Positions 48,126 to 58,074 of a DNA stretch of 64,000 bases are shown here, piece by piece. Source of the DNA: Xenorhabdus ishibashii. Lineage in GTDB: Bacteria > Pseudomonadota > Gammaproteobacteria > Enterobacterales > Enterobacteriaceae. The notes under the pieces were generated by a model. It was given only the letters and a program-made list of their open reading frames with translations. It had not been told where the DNA came from and did no database searches. The DNA lies in the NCBI RefSeq assembly GCF_002632755.1, contig NZ_NJAK01000001.1:1736001-1800000 (forward strand), in the 5' to 3' direction. Position numbers and translations under genes: made by a program. Each line of letters starts with the position of its first letter. Position 1 is the first letter of the stretch.

Positions 48126-49063
48126 AGGGTATTTATTTCATTGTGTAATCCGCCGAAACGTCGGTAATACGCGGCGGTGGGTTGAGGTAATTGGCCAATA
48201 GTCGTTTCGCAACGTTCACTGACGTAACGTGTTGCCGCAAGGCCAATGTATTGATAAATATTTATACACAAATTACGGGCAATTTGCCCTTCCCATTGTG
48301 CGGGCAGCAGGGCATCAGGCAATAGTGGATCGCGCAGGACTATACGGCGGTAAAAGTGTAGCAGCAGCAGGCGCAATTGGAAACAGCGTTCTGGTGTCAG
48401 GTCGTCCTCATGGCAATCCCGCAGCAGTGTCATCAACGGGCGGAAGGAAACAATAAATTCGTGATAGTGCTGTGATATCTGCTCCAGTGACCAATTGTTA
48501 GAGACGAGTTCTTTCAAGCTCTGTTGCGAACGTGGGTAGGGATAATCAGCACGGAAATAGATGACGGAATCGCTGGCGTTAAGCTCCCCCAACAGGGAAG
48601 GAATGTCTCTTTGGGTATTGCTTGGTGCGGCGATCAGGGTGCTGTTAAATTGCGCAAACCCGAACCAGGCCAGCTCTTTTCTTAAACGGTTACGTTCGTT
48701 TTTGGTGGTGCCTTCCAGTAGCAGCAGATCCCACTTGCCATCCCATTCTGGCTGCTCATTGAGATAGATTTTATTCTCTGCATGACGAAACTGATGCATT
48801 CCCCGCTCGGCGATGCGGTAATAACTGCGTCGCCCTAGTTTTTCTACCGTAAGCCACCCCTCTTTTTGCAGCCTGAATACGGATGTTCTCACGAAACGGT
48901 CACTAAACCCCATCGGCTCCAGCAAGAGGCTCAAACTGCCAAGCCAAACTTCACCGCCACGGTGATTCAGAGCGTCCCCATATAAGGAGATAATCAGCGA
49001 TGTTCCGCTGACAGGCTGTGCATTGAGAGCGTGTTGGATAAAATCGTCAAGTTTATGTGCCAT
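48122..49063 (-). CDS. paaX: Phenylacetate-pathway repressor PaaX
   Basis: Transcriptional repressor released by phenylacetyl-CoA. The N-terminal winged helix ([48 protein letters not shown]) spans residues ~15-85, followed by the PaaX central and C-terminal domains. Length 313 aa, near E. coli PaaX (316). It lies downstream of paaK in the same direction and overlaps the CatB-like gene. Likely operators are seen upstream of paaA. Confidence 0.93.
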   Translation of the reverse strand: MAHKLDDFIQHALNAQPVSGTSLIISLYGDALNHRGGEVWLGSLSLLLEPMGFSDRFVRTSVFRLQKEGWLTVEKLGRRSYYRIAERGMHQFRHAENKIYLNEQPEWDGKWDLLLLEGTTKNERNRLRKELAWFGFAQFNSTLIAAPSNTQRDIPSLLGELNASDSVIYFRADYPYPRSQQSLKELVSNNWSLEQISQHYHEFIVSFRPLMTLLRDCHEDDLTPERCFQLRLLLLHFYRRIVLRDPLLPDALLPAQWEGQIARNLCINIYQYIGLAATRYVSERCETTIGQLPQPTAAYYRRFGGLHNEINTL

Positions 49064-49231
49064 AGTTTCTGTGATTTGCTCAAAAGTGTGTCATAACGTT
49101 AGCATAACTGTATCGATAAGCTTAATCGATACGCTTAGAGAAAACCCTTCGGAGCAACATATTGTTGGGAAAATACTATTGAAAAAGGTGCCACCGCTGT
49201 TTCATCGCATTTAACTTGCGGTGGCAGAAAG

Positions 49232-50563
49232 TTATTCGCGTGGTCGGTTGTCGATTACCCGTACCGCTTTACCTTCTGAACGAGGAATGACACCACAATT
49301 GACGATGCTGACATCGGTGCTAAGTCCTACGGTCGATTTTATGTGATGGCGCAATTGATGACAGAGGTTGCAACGTTGTTCGTGGTTCAGCAGATCGGGT
49401 TCTTTCAGTTCAACTTTGACTGACAAGCAGTCATGGTTACCCTCGTGGTTGACTTCCAATTGATAATGAGGGGAAAGCTCCTTAAAGCGTATAATTTGTT
49501 CTTCTATTTGTGATGGGAAAACATTGATGCCACGGATAATCAGCATGTCATCGGAACGGCCGGTGATCCTGTCCATACGCCGCATATTACGTGCTGTACC
49601 AGGCAATAAGCGTGTCAGATCGCGGGTGCGATAGCGGATCACGGGCATGGCTTCTTTGCTCAGGGTTGTGAGAACCAGTTCTCCGGTTTCGCCATCTGCC
49701 AGATTATTCTGTGTGTCAGGATCAATGACCTCCGGATAGAAATGATCCTCCCAAATGGTAGAGCCGTCGGCGTATTCCAGCGATTCCATCGCAACGCCTG
49801 GCCCCATCACTTCGGACAGGCCGTAGATATCCAATGCTTTGATGCCCATGCGTGTTTCAATTTCAGTACGCAAAGCGGCTGTCCACGGTTCTGCGCCAAA
49901 GATGCCAATACGTAAGGAGCACGTGCTGGCATTCCCACCCATTTGGCGCTCCAGCTCATCCAGTAAAGTCAGGCAATAAGAAGGCGTCATCATAATGATG
50001 TCAGGCTGGAAGTCCATAATCAGTTTTGCCTGTTTTATGGTGTTGCCACTAGACATCGGAATGACAGTTGCCCCCAGTCGTTCGGCACCATAGTGTGCCC
50101 CTAAACCTCCCGTGAACAGTCCATAACCGTAAGCAATGTGAACTTTATCTTTGGCACTGACTCCGGCAAAGCGCAGACAACGGGCGATGATATCCGCCCA
50201 TGTGTCGATATCCCGTTGGGTATAACCTACCACAGTAGGACTTCCGGTCATGCCGGATGATGCATGGATGCGCACGACCTGCTCCATCGGGACGGCGAAG
50301 GCATCAAAAGGATAGTGTTCCCGTAGATCTTGCTTGGTGGTGTAAGGAAATTTGGTGATGTCACTGAGTTGCTTGAAATCACTCGGATGGATACCTGCTG
50401 CATCAAATTTGTGGCGGTACAGGGGAGCGTTGTTGTAGGCGTGGTTGAGGGTCCATTTCATCTGGTTAAATTGCCACGCCTGAATCTCATCACGTGAAGC
50501 AAATTCAATGGCATCCAGAGGTTGTTCAGAGGGTTTTTTTAGGTTTTGTACGTTGTTGCTCAT
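49232..50563 (-). CDS. paaK: Phenylacetate-CoA ligase
   Basis: Activates phenylacetate to phenylacetyl-CoA, the first step and the PaaX inducer. The P-loop ASSGMTGSPTVVGYT is at 101-115, with IYGLSEVMGPG and the C-terminal DMLIIRGINVFPSQIE hinge and domain characteristic of PaaK. Length 443 aa versus 437. AGGAAA lies before the ATG at 50563. It follows paaJ after 141 bases, the longest gap in the minus-strand paa string. Confidence 0.96.
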   Translation of the reverse strand: MSNNVQNLKKPSEQPLDAIEFASRDEIQAWQFNQMKWTLNHAYNNAPLYRHKFDAAGIHPSDFKQLSDITKFPYTTKQDLREHYPFDAFAVPMEQVVRIHASSGMTGSPTVVGYTQRDIDTWADIIARCLRFAGVSAKDKVHIAYGYGLFTGGLGAHYGAERLGATVIPMSSGNTIKQAKLIMDFQPDIIMMTPSYCLTLLDELERQMGGNASTCSLRIGIFGAEPWTAALRTEIETRMGIKALDIYGLSEVMGPGVAMESLEYADGSTIWEDHFYPEVIDPDTQNNLADGETGELVLTTLSKEAMPVIRYRTRDLTRLLPGTARNMRRMDRITGRSDDMLIIRGINVFPSQIEEQIIRFKELSPHYQLEVNHEGNHDCLSVKVELKEPDLLNHEQRCNLCHQLRHHIKSTVGLSTDVSIVNCGVIPRSEGKAVRVIDNRPRE

Positions 50564-50704
50564 AGTTTCCTGTCCTTTTGTTGATTTGTTTGTAACAGGT
50601 TGCTTTTGTCGTTATGTGCACGTAGTGATATGCAGGTGTTGGTTAAGTCAGTTAATCGTGTATCAGTTTTGTTGTTGTAAAAATGATCGTTGTGAAAATA
50701 GCTG

Positions 50705-51918
50705 TTATGAAACACGTTCAAGAATCATGGCGATGCCTTGTCCGACGCCAATGCACATGGTGCATAAGGCGTAACGTCCGGCACGTCGCTCCAGTTCAAG
50801 GGTGGCAGTCAGTGCAAGGCGGGCACCGCTCATGCCCAAAGGGTGCCCCAGTGCAATTGCCCCTCCGTTCGGGTTTACGTGCCCTGCATCATCCGGTAAC
50901 CCCAGTTGGCGCATCACAGCCAGTGCTTGTGCAGCAAAAGCCTCGTTCAGTTCAATAACATCCATTTGATTTAGGGTTAAGCCTGTGAGTGCCAATACTT
51001 TACGAGTCGCAGGCAGTGGCCCGATCCCCATGATGCGTGGCTCAACACCACATGTTGCCGTTGCGACGATGCGCGCCCGTGGTGTCAGCCCTTGGCGTAA
51101 GACTGCCGTTTCTGAGGCAATGATTAGCGCCGCCGCACCATCGTTAATACCGGAAGCATTACCCGCAGTGATAGTGCCACCTATACGGAATGGGGTTCTG
51201 AGCCTTTGTAGTTGTTCGAGTGTTGTTTCTGGTCGGGGATGTTCATCCTGTGAAATGACCGTAGCTACGCCTTTTTTGTTGGTTGGAGGCAGAGTAACAG
51301 GGCTGATTTCCTCAGCTAATACTCCACGTCGTTGCGCTATGGCGGCACGTTGTTGGCTGCGCAGGGCGAAGGCATCCTGATCATCACGGCTAATTTGAAA
51401 CTGATCGGCCACATTTTCCGCCGTTTCTGGCATCGAGTCTGTGCCGAATTTCTGTTGCATCAAAGGGTTAATGAAGCGCCAGCCAAGGGTAGTATCAAAG
51501 ATCTCAGCCTGTCGGCTGAAAGCGCTGTCTGCTTTGCCCATCACGAAAGGAGCACGGGTCATGGATTCAACCCCCCCGCCAATATCAGTTGGGCATCGCC
51601 GGATTTAATACTGCGAGCGGCGAAGGCCAGCGCATCCAGACCAGATCCACACAACCGATTGACTGTCGTGCCAGAGACCGAATTTGGTAGTCCTGCTAAC
51701 AATAGTGCCATACGTGCGGCGTTGCGATTATCTTCTCCTGCCTGATTAGCGCAGCCGAGGATCACATCATCAATTTGTTCCCAATCCAATGCTGGATAAC
51801 GAGTCATCAATGCCTGTAGCGGCAGGGCAGCCAGATCATCAGCCCGCAGGCTGGATAGCGCACCACCATAACGGCCGATAGGTGTGCGGAGACCATCACA
51901 GATAAATGCATGATTCAT
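50705..51918 (-). pseudogene. paaJ: 3-Oxoadipyl-CoA thiolase, split by a one-base frameshift
   Basis: Last step of the pathway: cleaves 3-oxoadipyl-CoA (and the dehydrosuberyl precursor) to acetyl-CoA units. The N-terminal frame (51918-51559) includes the active cysteine in NRLCGSGLDAL and ends LAGGLNP. The next frame (51562 on) begins exactly with the following family residues, MTRAPFVMGKADSAFSRQ, and runs to the C-terminus with GHPLG and CIGVGQG. The break is in a run of seven C on the plus strand (51571-51577); eight would restore LAGGVESMTRAPF and one ~400-aa thiolase. The paaI stop overlaps its ATG by 4 bases. Confidence 0.93.
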
Positions 51919-52397
51919 GATTGCTCTCCCTGACGGTTTGGCTGGTTTTTTTTCACCGCATTGTCTGAAATAGAGGGACTGAGACGGTGGGCGTAACCGC
52001 GGAAAAAAGCCACGGCCTTGCCGTTCTGGTTGGTAATTTCTACGTCGTACAGGCCGGTGTTTTTGCCTTGATGCCGAACAGAAGCGGTGGCGGTCAGTTG
52101 ATCACCCATCCATACCGGACGGATAAAATCAATGTTGCCTCTGGAAGCGACGGCTGCCAGTCCCTCGCTGTTGCAGGCGTAGGCGAAAGCCGTATCCGCC
52201 AGACTGAACAGAATGCCGCCGTGACAACGTTTATGACCGTTTAGCATGTGAGGCATGATCTCCATGCTGAGTCGGGCGAATCCGACATCGATATGTTCGA
52301 TGTGCATTCCCATATTTTGGGCGCAGGCATCCTGAGCATACATGGCTTCTACGTGATGGCGAGCCAGTTGACTTGCTGTGTTACCATTATTTTGCAT
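51915..52397 (-). CDS. paaI: Phenylacetyl-CoA-pathway thioesterase PaaI
   Basis: Hotdog-fold thioesterase that rescues CoA from stalled ring-hydroxylated intermediates. The GHKRCHGGILFSLADTAFAYACN segment (residues ~58-80) holds the catalytic Asp and the fold's HGG motif. I set the start at the ATG at 52397 (MQNNGNTASQLARHHVE) with AAGGGG before it, giving 160 aa; the longer frame upstream is a shadow of paaH. It overlaps paaH by 11 bases and paaJ by 4. Confidence 0.93.
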   Translation of the reverse strand: MQNNGNTASQLARHHVEAMYAQDACAQNMGMHIEHIDVGFARLSMEIMPHMLNGHKRCHGGILFSLADTAFAYACNSEGLAAVASRGNIDFIRPVWMGDQLTATASVRHQGKNTGLYDVEITNQNGKAVAFFRGYAHRLSPSISDNAVKKNQPNRQGEQS

Positions 52398-54018
52398 GGT
52401 CAACCCCTTTCTTGTGTTTTTGAGCTTGCTGGCGAGGGAGTTTGGTATGTCCTGCCGCGAGTTGGCGCAGCAAGGGCACTGGGCGGTAACGGGGTTCCCC
52501 ATAAAACTTCTGCAAGTTTTCCAACGTATTGAGAATATGTTTCCAACCCAACTGTTCACCCCATGCCAGAGGGCCGATGGGATAATTCACGCCATAGCAC
52601 ATCGCCAGATCGATATCTTCAACGCTGGCGATACCTTTATTAATGGCATCCAGTGCCTCATTGCACAACATAGCAACGGTACGCATGGTTAGCAGGGCGG
52701 GATAATCCGGCAAGAGAATAACTTGCTTACCGAGGGATTGCAGAAAACCGATCACCTTTGTCGTTTGTTGGGGCGTATTCTGGCAGGCGGCACTAAGAGT
52801 TATGACAGAAGCCAATTGGTGATTGGCAGAAAGATCAAATTGCATCACGGGTGCCCTGACTTCGTCGGCAATCTGTGCACTGGTTCTTCCTTTGGCCAGA
52901 ATCAAGAACGTTTCATCAACCTGTAAAGTCGGGGAGTGGAATCGGTCATTTTTGTTTTCTTCGAAGATGATCCCATATTGCTGTAACTTAGGCTGTTGTA
53001 ACAGGGCAACAAAGTGTGGCAATGCTGCCCAATTTCCTGTCGCCTTGATCCGCACAGGCTGTTTTTGTGCTTTGGTGTGTTTCGGCTCTATTTTAGGTTG
53101 TGGCTGGGTCTCTTTTGTTCCTCCGTTTTTTCTTACGCTGTTGTTTCCTTTTATATCATAGGCATAGAAACCACGACCGCGTTTGCGTCCAAGATGATCG
53201 GCATCCACCAGCTCTTTTTGCAGCAGTGAAGGCTGGAAACGGGGATCGTAATGGAAGGCATGGAACAGGGATTCAGTCACAGTATAGTTAATGTCATTGC
53301 CAATCAAATCCATCAGTTGTAATGGTCCCATCGCAAAACCGCCGGATTCTTTAAGGACAGTATCCAGTGTGGCGGGTGTCGCAATCCGTTCTTCCAGTGC
53401 GCGCAGGGTTTCAGCATAGAATGGACGGGCGATGCGATTGACGATAAACCCCGGCGTAGAACGGCAAATCACAGGCTGTTTTTTCCAGCCCGTCACGAGG
53501 GTTTTGAGTGTTGCCACGGTTTGAGAGGACGTTTCCAAACCTTGTACGATCTCTACCAGCTTCATCAGCGGAGCTGGATTGAAAAAATGTAACCCTGCCA
53601 TGCGCTGCGGGGCAGACAGAACACGGGCAATGGCGGTAATCGACAATGATGAAGTATTGCTGGCAAACAGGGTTTGGTGTGAACAGATGGATTCCAGTTG
53701 CTGGAAGAGATCCTGTTTGGCTTCCAGTTGTTCGATAATGGCTTCGATCACCAGACCACACGGTGCCAGTGCATGTAACGAATTCACCTGAGTGATGCGC
53801 TGTAACAAGGCTTCTGTTGCGCTGGCTTCAGCTTTACCTGCTTCCACACGTTGATACAGGCGGGTACGTAAATTGTCCAACGCCTGACAGACCGCTTCGC
53901 CCTTGAGGTCAAACAGCAGGACGGAATGTCCTGCCTGAGCTACAACCTGGGCAATGCCGATTCCCATTGTTCCCGCACCGATAACGGCTATGGAACCGCA
54001 GAGGTGAGGCGTGTTCAT
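52387..54018 (-). CDS. paaH: 3-Hydroxyadipyl-CoA dehydrogenase
   Basis: NAD-dependent beta-oxidation step. The NAD-binding GAGTMGIGIAQVVAQAG is at ~14-30, with the HFFNPAPLMKLVEIV and PGFIVNRIARPF family motifs. At 543 aa it is longer than E. coli PaaH (475); a Lys/Gln-rich linker at ~295-325 accounts for part of the excess. The ATG at 54018 has better spacing to AGGGG than the ATG two codons upstream (54024) that overlaps the paaG stop. Confidence 0.94.
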   Translation of the reverse strand: MNTPHLCGSIAVIGAGTMGIGIAQVVAQAGHSVLLFDLKGEAVCQALDNLRTRLYQRVEAGKAEASATEALLQRITQVNSLHALAPCGLVIEAIIEQLEAKQDLFQQLESICSHQTLFASNTSSLSITAIARVLSAPQRMAGLHFFNPAPLMKLVEIVQGLETSSQTVATLKTLVTGWKKQPVICRSTPGFIVNRIARPFYAETLRALEERIATPATLDTVLKESGGFAMGPLQLMDLIGNDINYTVTESLFHAFHYDPRFQPSLLQKELVDADHLGRKRGRGFYAYDIKGNNSVRKNGGTKETQPQPKIEPKHTKAQKQPVRIKATGNWAALPHFVALLQQPKLQQYGIIFEENKNDRFHSPTLQVDETFLILAKGRTSAQIADEVRAPVMQFDLSANHQLASVITLSAACQNTPQQTTKVIGFLQSLGKQVILLPDYPALLTMRTVAMLCNEALDAINKGIASVEDIDLAMCYGVNYPIGPLAWGEQLGWKHILNTLENLQKFYGEPRYRPVPLLRQLAAGHTKLPRQQAQKHKKGVDHAK

Positions 54019-54020
54019 GA

Positions 54021-54818
54021 TCATTTCCCCTTGAACGTCGGCTGGCGTTTTTCAATGAACGCATTGACACCTTCACGGAAATCTTCGCTATATCCGCACT
54101 GGCGTTGTAAATCTCGTTCGAGAACAAGCTGTTGTTCCAGTGTATTAGTTGCGGCTGCATAGGTGGCTTGTTTGATGCAGCCAAGAGCCAAGGTAGGTTG
54201 AGTAGCAAGGTGTAGGGCGAGCTTCTGGGTTTTATCTTCCAACTCTTCTGGCGCAACGACTTGCCAGATCATGCCCCAATCCAGTGCTTGTTCAGCGCTG
54301 ATTTTGTCGCCTAAAAGTGCCATCCCCATTGCCCGCGCTTGTCCAATCTTATGGGGCAGAAACCAGCTACCGCCAGAATCGGGTGTCAGGCCAATACGGC
54401 AGAAAGCCTGAATAAAGCTGGCAGTGCGGGAGGCAATAACAATGTCACAGGCCAAAGCAAGGGAGACACCCGCACCAGCCGCCACGCCGTTGACGGCGCA
54501 GATAATGGGCTTAGGCAAGGAAGTCATACGCCGGATCAGTGGATTGTAGTAGCGTTCAACCGATCGGCCGAGATCAGGAATACTGCCATCAGAAATGATG
54601 GCATTGCGATCATTTAAGTCTTGTCCGGCACAGAAGCCGCGTCCGGTTCCGGTGAGCAGGACACAGCGCACGGATCCATCCTGTTCAGCAATATCCATTG
54701 CCTGACTTAATTGTTGGTGTAGTTCCTCGTTAAAGCTATTGAGGCATTCTGGACGGTTGAGAGTAATGCTAAGGACACCTGCTTGTATATCAGTCAGTAC
54801 CGTTGACATGTTTTCCAT
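54021..54818 (-). CDS. paaG: Ring-1,2-epoxyphenylacetyl-CoA isomerase
   Basis: Crotonase-fold enzyme that turns the epoxide into the oxepin-CoA and later shifts a double bond. The oxyanion-hole segments GRGFCAGQDLNDRN (~67-80) and NGVAAGAGVSLALACD (~113-128) are present. Length 265 aa versus 262. The AGQD motif with Asp fits PaaG and not PaaF. It starts 3 bases after the paaF stop. Confidence 0.94.
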   Translation of the reverse strand: MENMSTVLTDIQAGVLSITLNRPECLNSFNEELHQQLSQAMDIAEQDGSVRCVLLTGTGRGFCAGQDLNDRNAIISDGSIPDLGRSVERYYNPLIRRMTSLPKPIICAVNGVAAGAGVSLALACDIVIASRTASFIQAFCRIGLTPDSGGSWFLPHKIGQARAMGMALLGDKISAEQALDWGMIWQVVAPEELEDKTQKLALHLATQPTLALGCIKQATYAAATNTLEQQLVLERDLQRQCGYSEDFREGVNAFIEKRQPTFKGK

Positions 54819-54821
54819 CTG

Positions 54822-55595
54822 TCAGAACCCCTTAAATGTTGGTTTACGTTTTTCTAAAAAGGCGGAGATGCCTTCCTGACGATCGGTTGTACCTGCCAAA
54901 GCAACAAAGTGTTGGCGTTCGGTGAGTAGCCCTTGTGACAGGCTGGTTTCTTGTGCGGCTTTGAGGGCGGCTTTGGCTGCCCGCAATGCCAGAGGAGAAA
55001 ATTCACTGATGCGTTGGGCGAGTTGCTGTGCACGCTCTAATGTCAGGGCATCAGTGCAGACTTCGCTTACCAGCCCCGCGTCCAGAGCGCGATGGGCATC
55101 GATAGCCTCGCCGGTTAATACCATCTGGTAAGCCAGTGCCTTGCCGACGCTGCGGATGAGTCGTTGTGTTCCCCCCGCCCCTGGCATCAGCCCTAGGGTG
55201 ATTTCTGGTAGACCAAAACGGGCGTTTTCTCCACAAATCACCAAATCACAAGCCAATGCCAGTTCGCAGCCCGCGCCAAGTGCGTAGCCATTGACAGCGG
55301 CGATCAGAGGCTTGCTGATATTATTTAAACGTTGCCAAAGTTGTGGACGGCGATCAGTCATAGCTGTCGCAATGTTTTGTTGTTGCAGTTCTTTCAGGTC
55401 GGCACCTGCCGCGAAACAGCGCGCTGATCCCGTAATAACAATGGCGCCTGTTCCGCTATCCGTATCCGCGAATTCCAATTGCTGCACGAGTTGTTCCAGA
55501 CAGTCATTACTGAGGGCATTGCGCACTTCTGGCCGATTTAGGGTCAATGTGCGTACTTTTTGCTGCTGGTGGCATAAAATCCATTCCTGACTCAT
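54822..55595 (-). CDS. paaF: 2,3-Dehydroadipyl-CoA hydratase
   Basis: Crotonase-fold enoyl-CoA hydratase. Oxyanion hole GSARCFAAGADLKEL and NGYALGAGCELALACD. Both catalytic glutamates of a true hydratase are in place (GCELALACD and LPEITLGLMPGAGG), unlike PaaG. Length 257 aa versus 255. Follows paaE by 29 bases. Confidence 0.94.
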   Translation of the reverse strand: MSQEWILCHQQQKVRTLTLNRPEVRNALSNDCLEQLVQQLEFADTDSGTGAIVITGSARCFAAGADLKELQQQNIATAMTDRRPQLWQRLNNISKPLIAAVNGYALGAGCELALACDLVICGENARFGLPEITLGLMPGAGGTQRLIRSVGKALAYQMVLTGEAIDAHRALDAGLVSEVCTDALTLERAQQLAQRISEFSPLALRAAKAALKAAQETSLSQGLLTERQHFVALAGTTDRQEGISAFLEKRKPTFKGF

Positions 55596-55624
55596 GGTAG
55601 CTCCTCACAAGCATATGAAAGTGG

Positions 55625-56713
55625 TTAGATATCAAAATCGACAACTACGCCATCGCCTTTCGGCCATGACTGGCAGCTTAAGATATAACCGGCAGCCAAT
55701 TGATCAGGTTCCAGGCTGTAGTTCATCCTCATGTCCACTTCACCGGATTTAAGCCGGCATTTACAGGTAGCACATACCCCTCCTTTACAGGCGTAGGGTA
55801 AGTCTGCGCCCTGACGCAATGCGGCATCGAGGATACTGTCATCTTCGGTGTTCATGGCAATGTGGAGGGTGCGGCCATCCAGATGGATCTCAACGCGAGT
55901 CTTACTGCGTTCTGCGGGATTGGCTGAGCGGGGCTTTATTGTGGCTTGTCCGGTATTGAAGCGTTCACTATGGATACGCTTAGCAGGTATCCCCGCCTGT
56001 TCCAGCACAGAATGAGCATCATCCAACATGGCTTCCGGTCCACAGAGAAAAGCATGGTCGAATTGGGTAAAATTGAGCAGGATTTTACCAACGCGGTTCA
56101 GGTGTTCAGTATCAATACGTCCGTTAAACAATGGGCTATCAGTGGATTCCTGACTAAACAGGTACAACACCTGAAAACGGCTCAGATAGCAATTCTTGAG
56201 ATCGGCCAGTGCTTCTTTGAACATGACAGAGCGACTGGTACGATTGCCATAAATAAGCGTAAAAGTACTATTGGGTTCTAGTGCCAGCGTACTTTTGATG
56301 ATCGATAAAATGGGAGTGATACCCGAACCGGCGGCGATAGCCAGATAATGCCCCTGTTGGTCGGTATCGGGGTGATGACCAAAATTTCCTTGTGGCTGCA
56401 TGACTTCCAGCTCATCCCCGACTTTTAATTGTTGGTTGATGAAAGTCGAAAAGCGGCCTTGATGAATGGCTTTGACACCAATTTGTAATACATCATCCAA
56501 CGGTGAGCTACAGATGGAGTAGCAGCGGCGTAGTTCTTCGTTATCTACTTTCGCCTTGAGTGTCAGGTGCTGGCCAGGGTGATAAGAAAACTGTTTTTTC
56601 AGCGCTATAGGAATATGCAGAGTAACGACCACAGCATCCGGCGTTTCTCTTTCGATGGCGGCAACGCTTAAGCGGTGAAAGCCATGTGAGCGTGTTTGAT
56701 GCAAAGTGGACAT
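55625..56713 (-). CDS. paaE: Phenylacetyl-CoA epoxidase reductase subunit
   Basis: Moves electrons from NADPH to the PaaABC di-iron centre. The order is an N-terminal FAD domain (RCYSICSSP), an NADP domain (AAGSGITPILSIIKSTL), and a C-terminal plant-type [2Fe-2S] domain with YACKGGVCATCKCRL and a distant Cys (SCQSWP). Length 362 aa versus 356. It lies 30 bases after paaD. Confidence 0.95.
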   Translation of the reverse strand: MSTLHQTRSHGFHRLSVAAIERETPDAVVVTLHIPIALKKQFSYHPGQHLTLKAKVDNEELRRCYSICSSPLDDVLQIGVKAIHQGRFSTFINQQLKVGDELEVMQPQGNFGHHPDTDQQGHYLAIAAGSGITPILSIIKSTLALEPNSTFTLIYGNRTSRSVMFKEALADLKNCYLSRFQVLYLFSQESTDSPLFNGRIDTEHLNRVGKILLNFTQFDHAFLCGPEAMLDDAHSVLEQAGIPAKRIHSERFNTGQATIKPRSANPAERSKTRVEIHLDGRTLHIAMNTEDDSILDAALRQGADLPYACKGGVCATCKCRLKSGEVDMRMNYSLEPDQLAAGYILSCQSWPKGDGVVVDFDI

Positions 56714-56743
56714 CTTCTACTTTCCTCGTTAAGTGCATCCTCG

Positions 56744-57253
56744 TTAAATGCATTTGAAATAATCAAATGGTTCCCAACAATCTCGACAGCGATAGAGGGC
56801 TTTGCAGGCAGTAGAACCAAATTCGCTGATTTTTTCTGTTTCATGGCTTTCGCAGTACGGACAGATGATGGGATCTATGTCTGCCGTCTTTTCGCAAGAT
56901 AATCCCTGAGGTGGGGCAATGCCGGATTCTCGCAAGCGTTGTTTGGCCTCTGCATTTATCCAGTCGGTGGTCCATGCGGGGTTCAGGCTCACTTCGACAT
57001 GCACCGGAGAAAAGCCTGCTTGTGCCAGAATTTCCTGAATAGTTTCGATCAGGTACTCCGTCGCAGGACAGCCGGAATAGGTTGGGGTAAATATCACCCG
57101 CCAGCCGTTTTGCAAGGACGTGACAGCCCGTATCATGCCGAGATCAGTAATGGAGAGTGCAGGCAGTTCTGGATCAGCAATCTGGTGCAGGCATTGCCAG
57201 ATTTGATGAATTTCTGGCGGTTGTATCTCTGAATAAAAACATAGCTGTTCCAT
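56744..57253 (-). CDS. paaD: Epoxidase maturation protein PaaD
   Basis: DUF59/MIP18-type protein thought to aid Fe-S or di-iron assembly of the epoxidase. Features: DPELPALSITDLGMIRAV (~30-47), the family segment TPTYSGCPATEYL, and a C-terminal zinc-like cluster ICPYCES, STACKALYRCRDCWEPFDYFKC. Length 169 aa versus 165 in E. coli. Essential for the pathway in E. coli though not part of the purified complex. Confidence 0.93.
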   Translation of the reverse strand: MEQLCFYSEIQPPEIHQIWQCLHQIADPELPALSITDLGMIRAVTSLQNGWRVIFTPTYSGCPATEYLIETIQEILAQAGFSPVHVEVSLNPAWTTDWINAEAKQRLRESGIAPPQGLSCEKTADIDPIICPYCESHETEKISEFGSTACKALYRCRDCWEPFDYFKCI

Positions 57254-57292
57254 GATCTTCTCCCATTACCCTCTGTTTTCTATTCGTTTTTG

Positions 57293-58063
57293 TCACCAGT
57301 TGCAGTTGGGGTAGGTGCGTTGCAGGTATTGCATTTCTGCCAATATGTATCCCAAATGTTCTGTGTGCAGTCCTTGTTTTCCACCTTGGCGATAAGGTGC
57401 CTCCTGTGGAATTTCTAGAGTGGCTTCGGTGAACGTTTCGTTGATGATTTGTAGCCACGGTTCATGCAGGGTGTCGGGATCAACGGCAATGCCCGCTTCT
57501 GCCAATTGCTGCTCTATTTCGTCGCAATGGAAGAGTTCGCCGGTAAAGCGCCACAGTTGATTAACGGACTGTTGGATTTTTGCGTGGCTCAGTTCTGTTC
57601 CATCCCCCAATCTGATCATCCAGCCTCGGCTAAATCGCAGGTGATATTCCACCTCCTTCAACGATTTGGCACTAATGGCCGCTAACTGGGGATCTCGGCT
57701 TTGTCCCAGAGCCTGATGCAGCAAGACGTGGTAGGCATCGATAAAAAACTGACGTACCAAGGTGTCGTTAAAGCCGCCATTAGGTTGTTCCACCAGCAGC
57801 AGATTGCAGAATTCGCGTTCATTACGCCAAAACGCCAAATGATCTTCATCCTGTCCTGAAAGAGTAGCGGCATAACTGAGGAAATGGCGTGCTTGCCCCA
57901 ATAGGTCGAGCCCGATATTGGACAAGGCGAGGTCAATTTCCAGTTCTGGCGCATGTCCACACCATTCGCACAGGCGCTGTGCCAGAATCAGCGGAGTATC
58001 TCCCTGACGAAGTACATATTTGAATAAGGCATGATTGGGTGATGAAATACTGTGTATATTCAT
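57293..58063 (-). CDS. paaC: Phenylacetyl-CoA epoxidase structural subunit PaaC
   Basis: Ferritin-like partner of PaaA; it lacks a working metal site in known structures. Segments ALSNIGLDLLGQARHFLSYAATL and EVEYHLRFSRGWMIRLGDGTELS follow the family. Length 256 aa versus 248. It starts 11 bases after the paaB stop. Confidence 0.94.
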   Translation of the reverse strand: MNIHSISSPNHALFKYVLRQGDTPLILAQRLCEWCGHAPELEIDLALSNIGLDLLGQARHFLSYAATLSGQDEDHLAFWRNEREFCNLLLVEQPNGGFNDTLVRQFFIDAYHVLLHQALGQSRDPQLAAISAKSLKEVEYHLRFSRGWMIRLGDGTELSHAKIQQSVNQLWRFTGELFHCDEIEQQLAEAGIAVDPDTLHEPWLQIINETFTEATLEIPQEAPYRQGGKQGLHTEHLGYILAEMQYLQRTYPNCNW

Positions 58064-58074
58064 ATTCTCATCCC

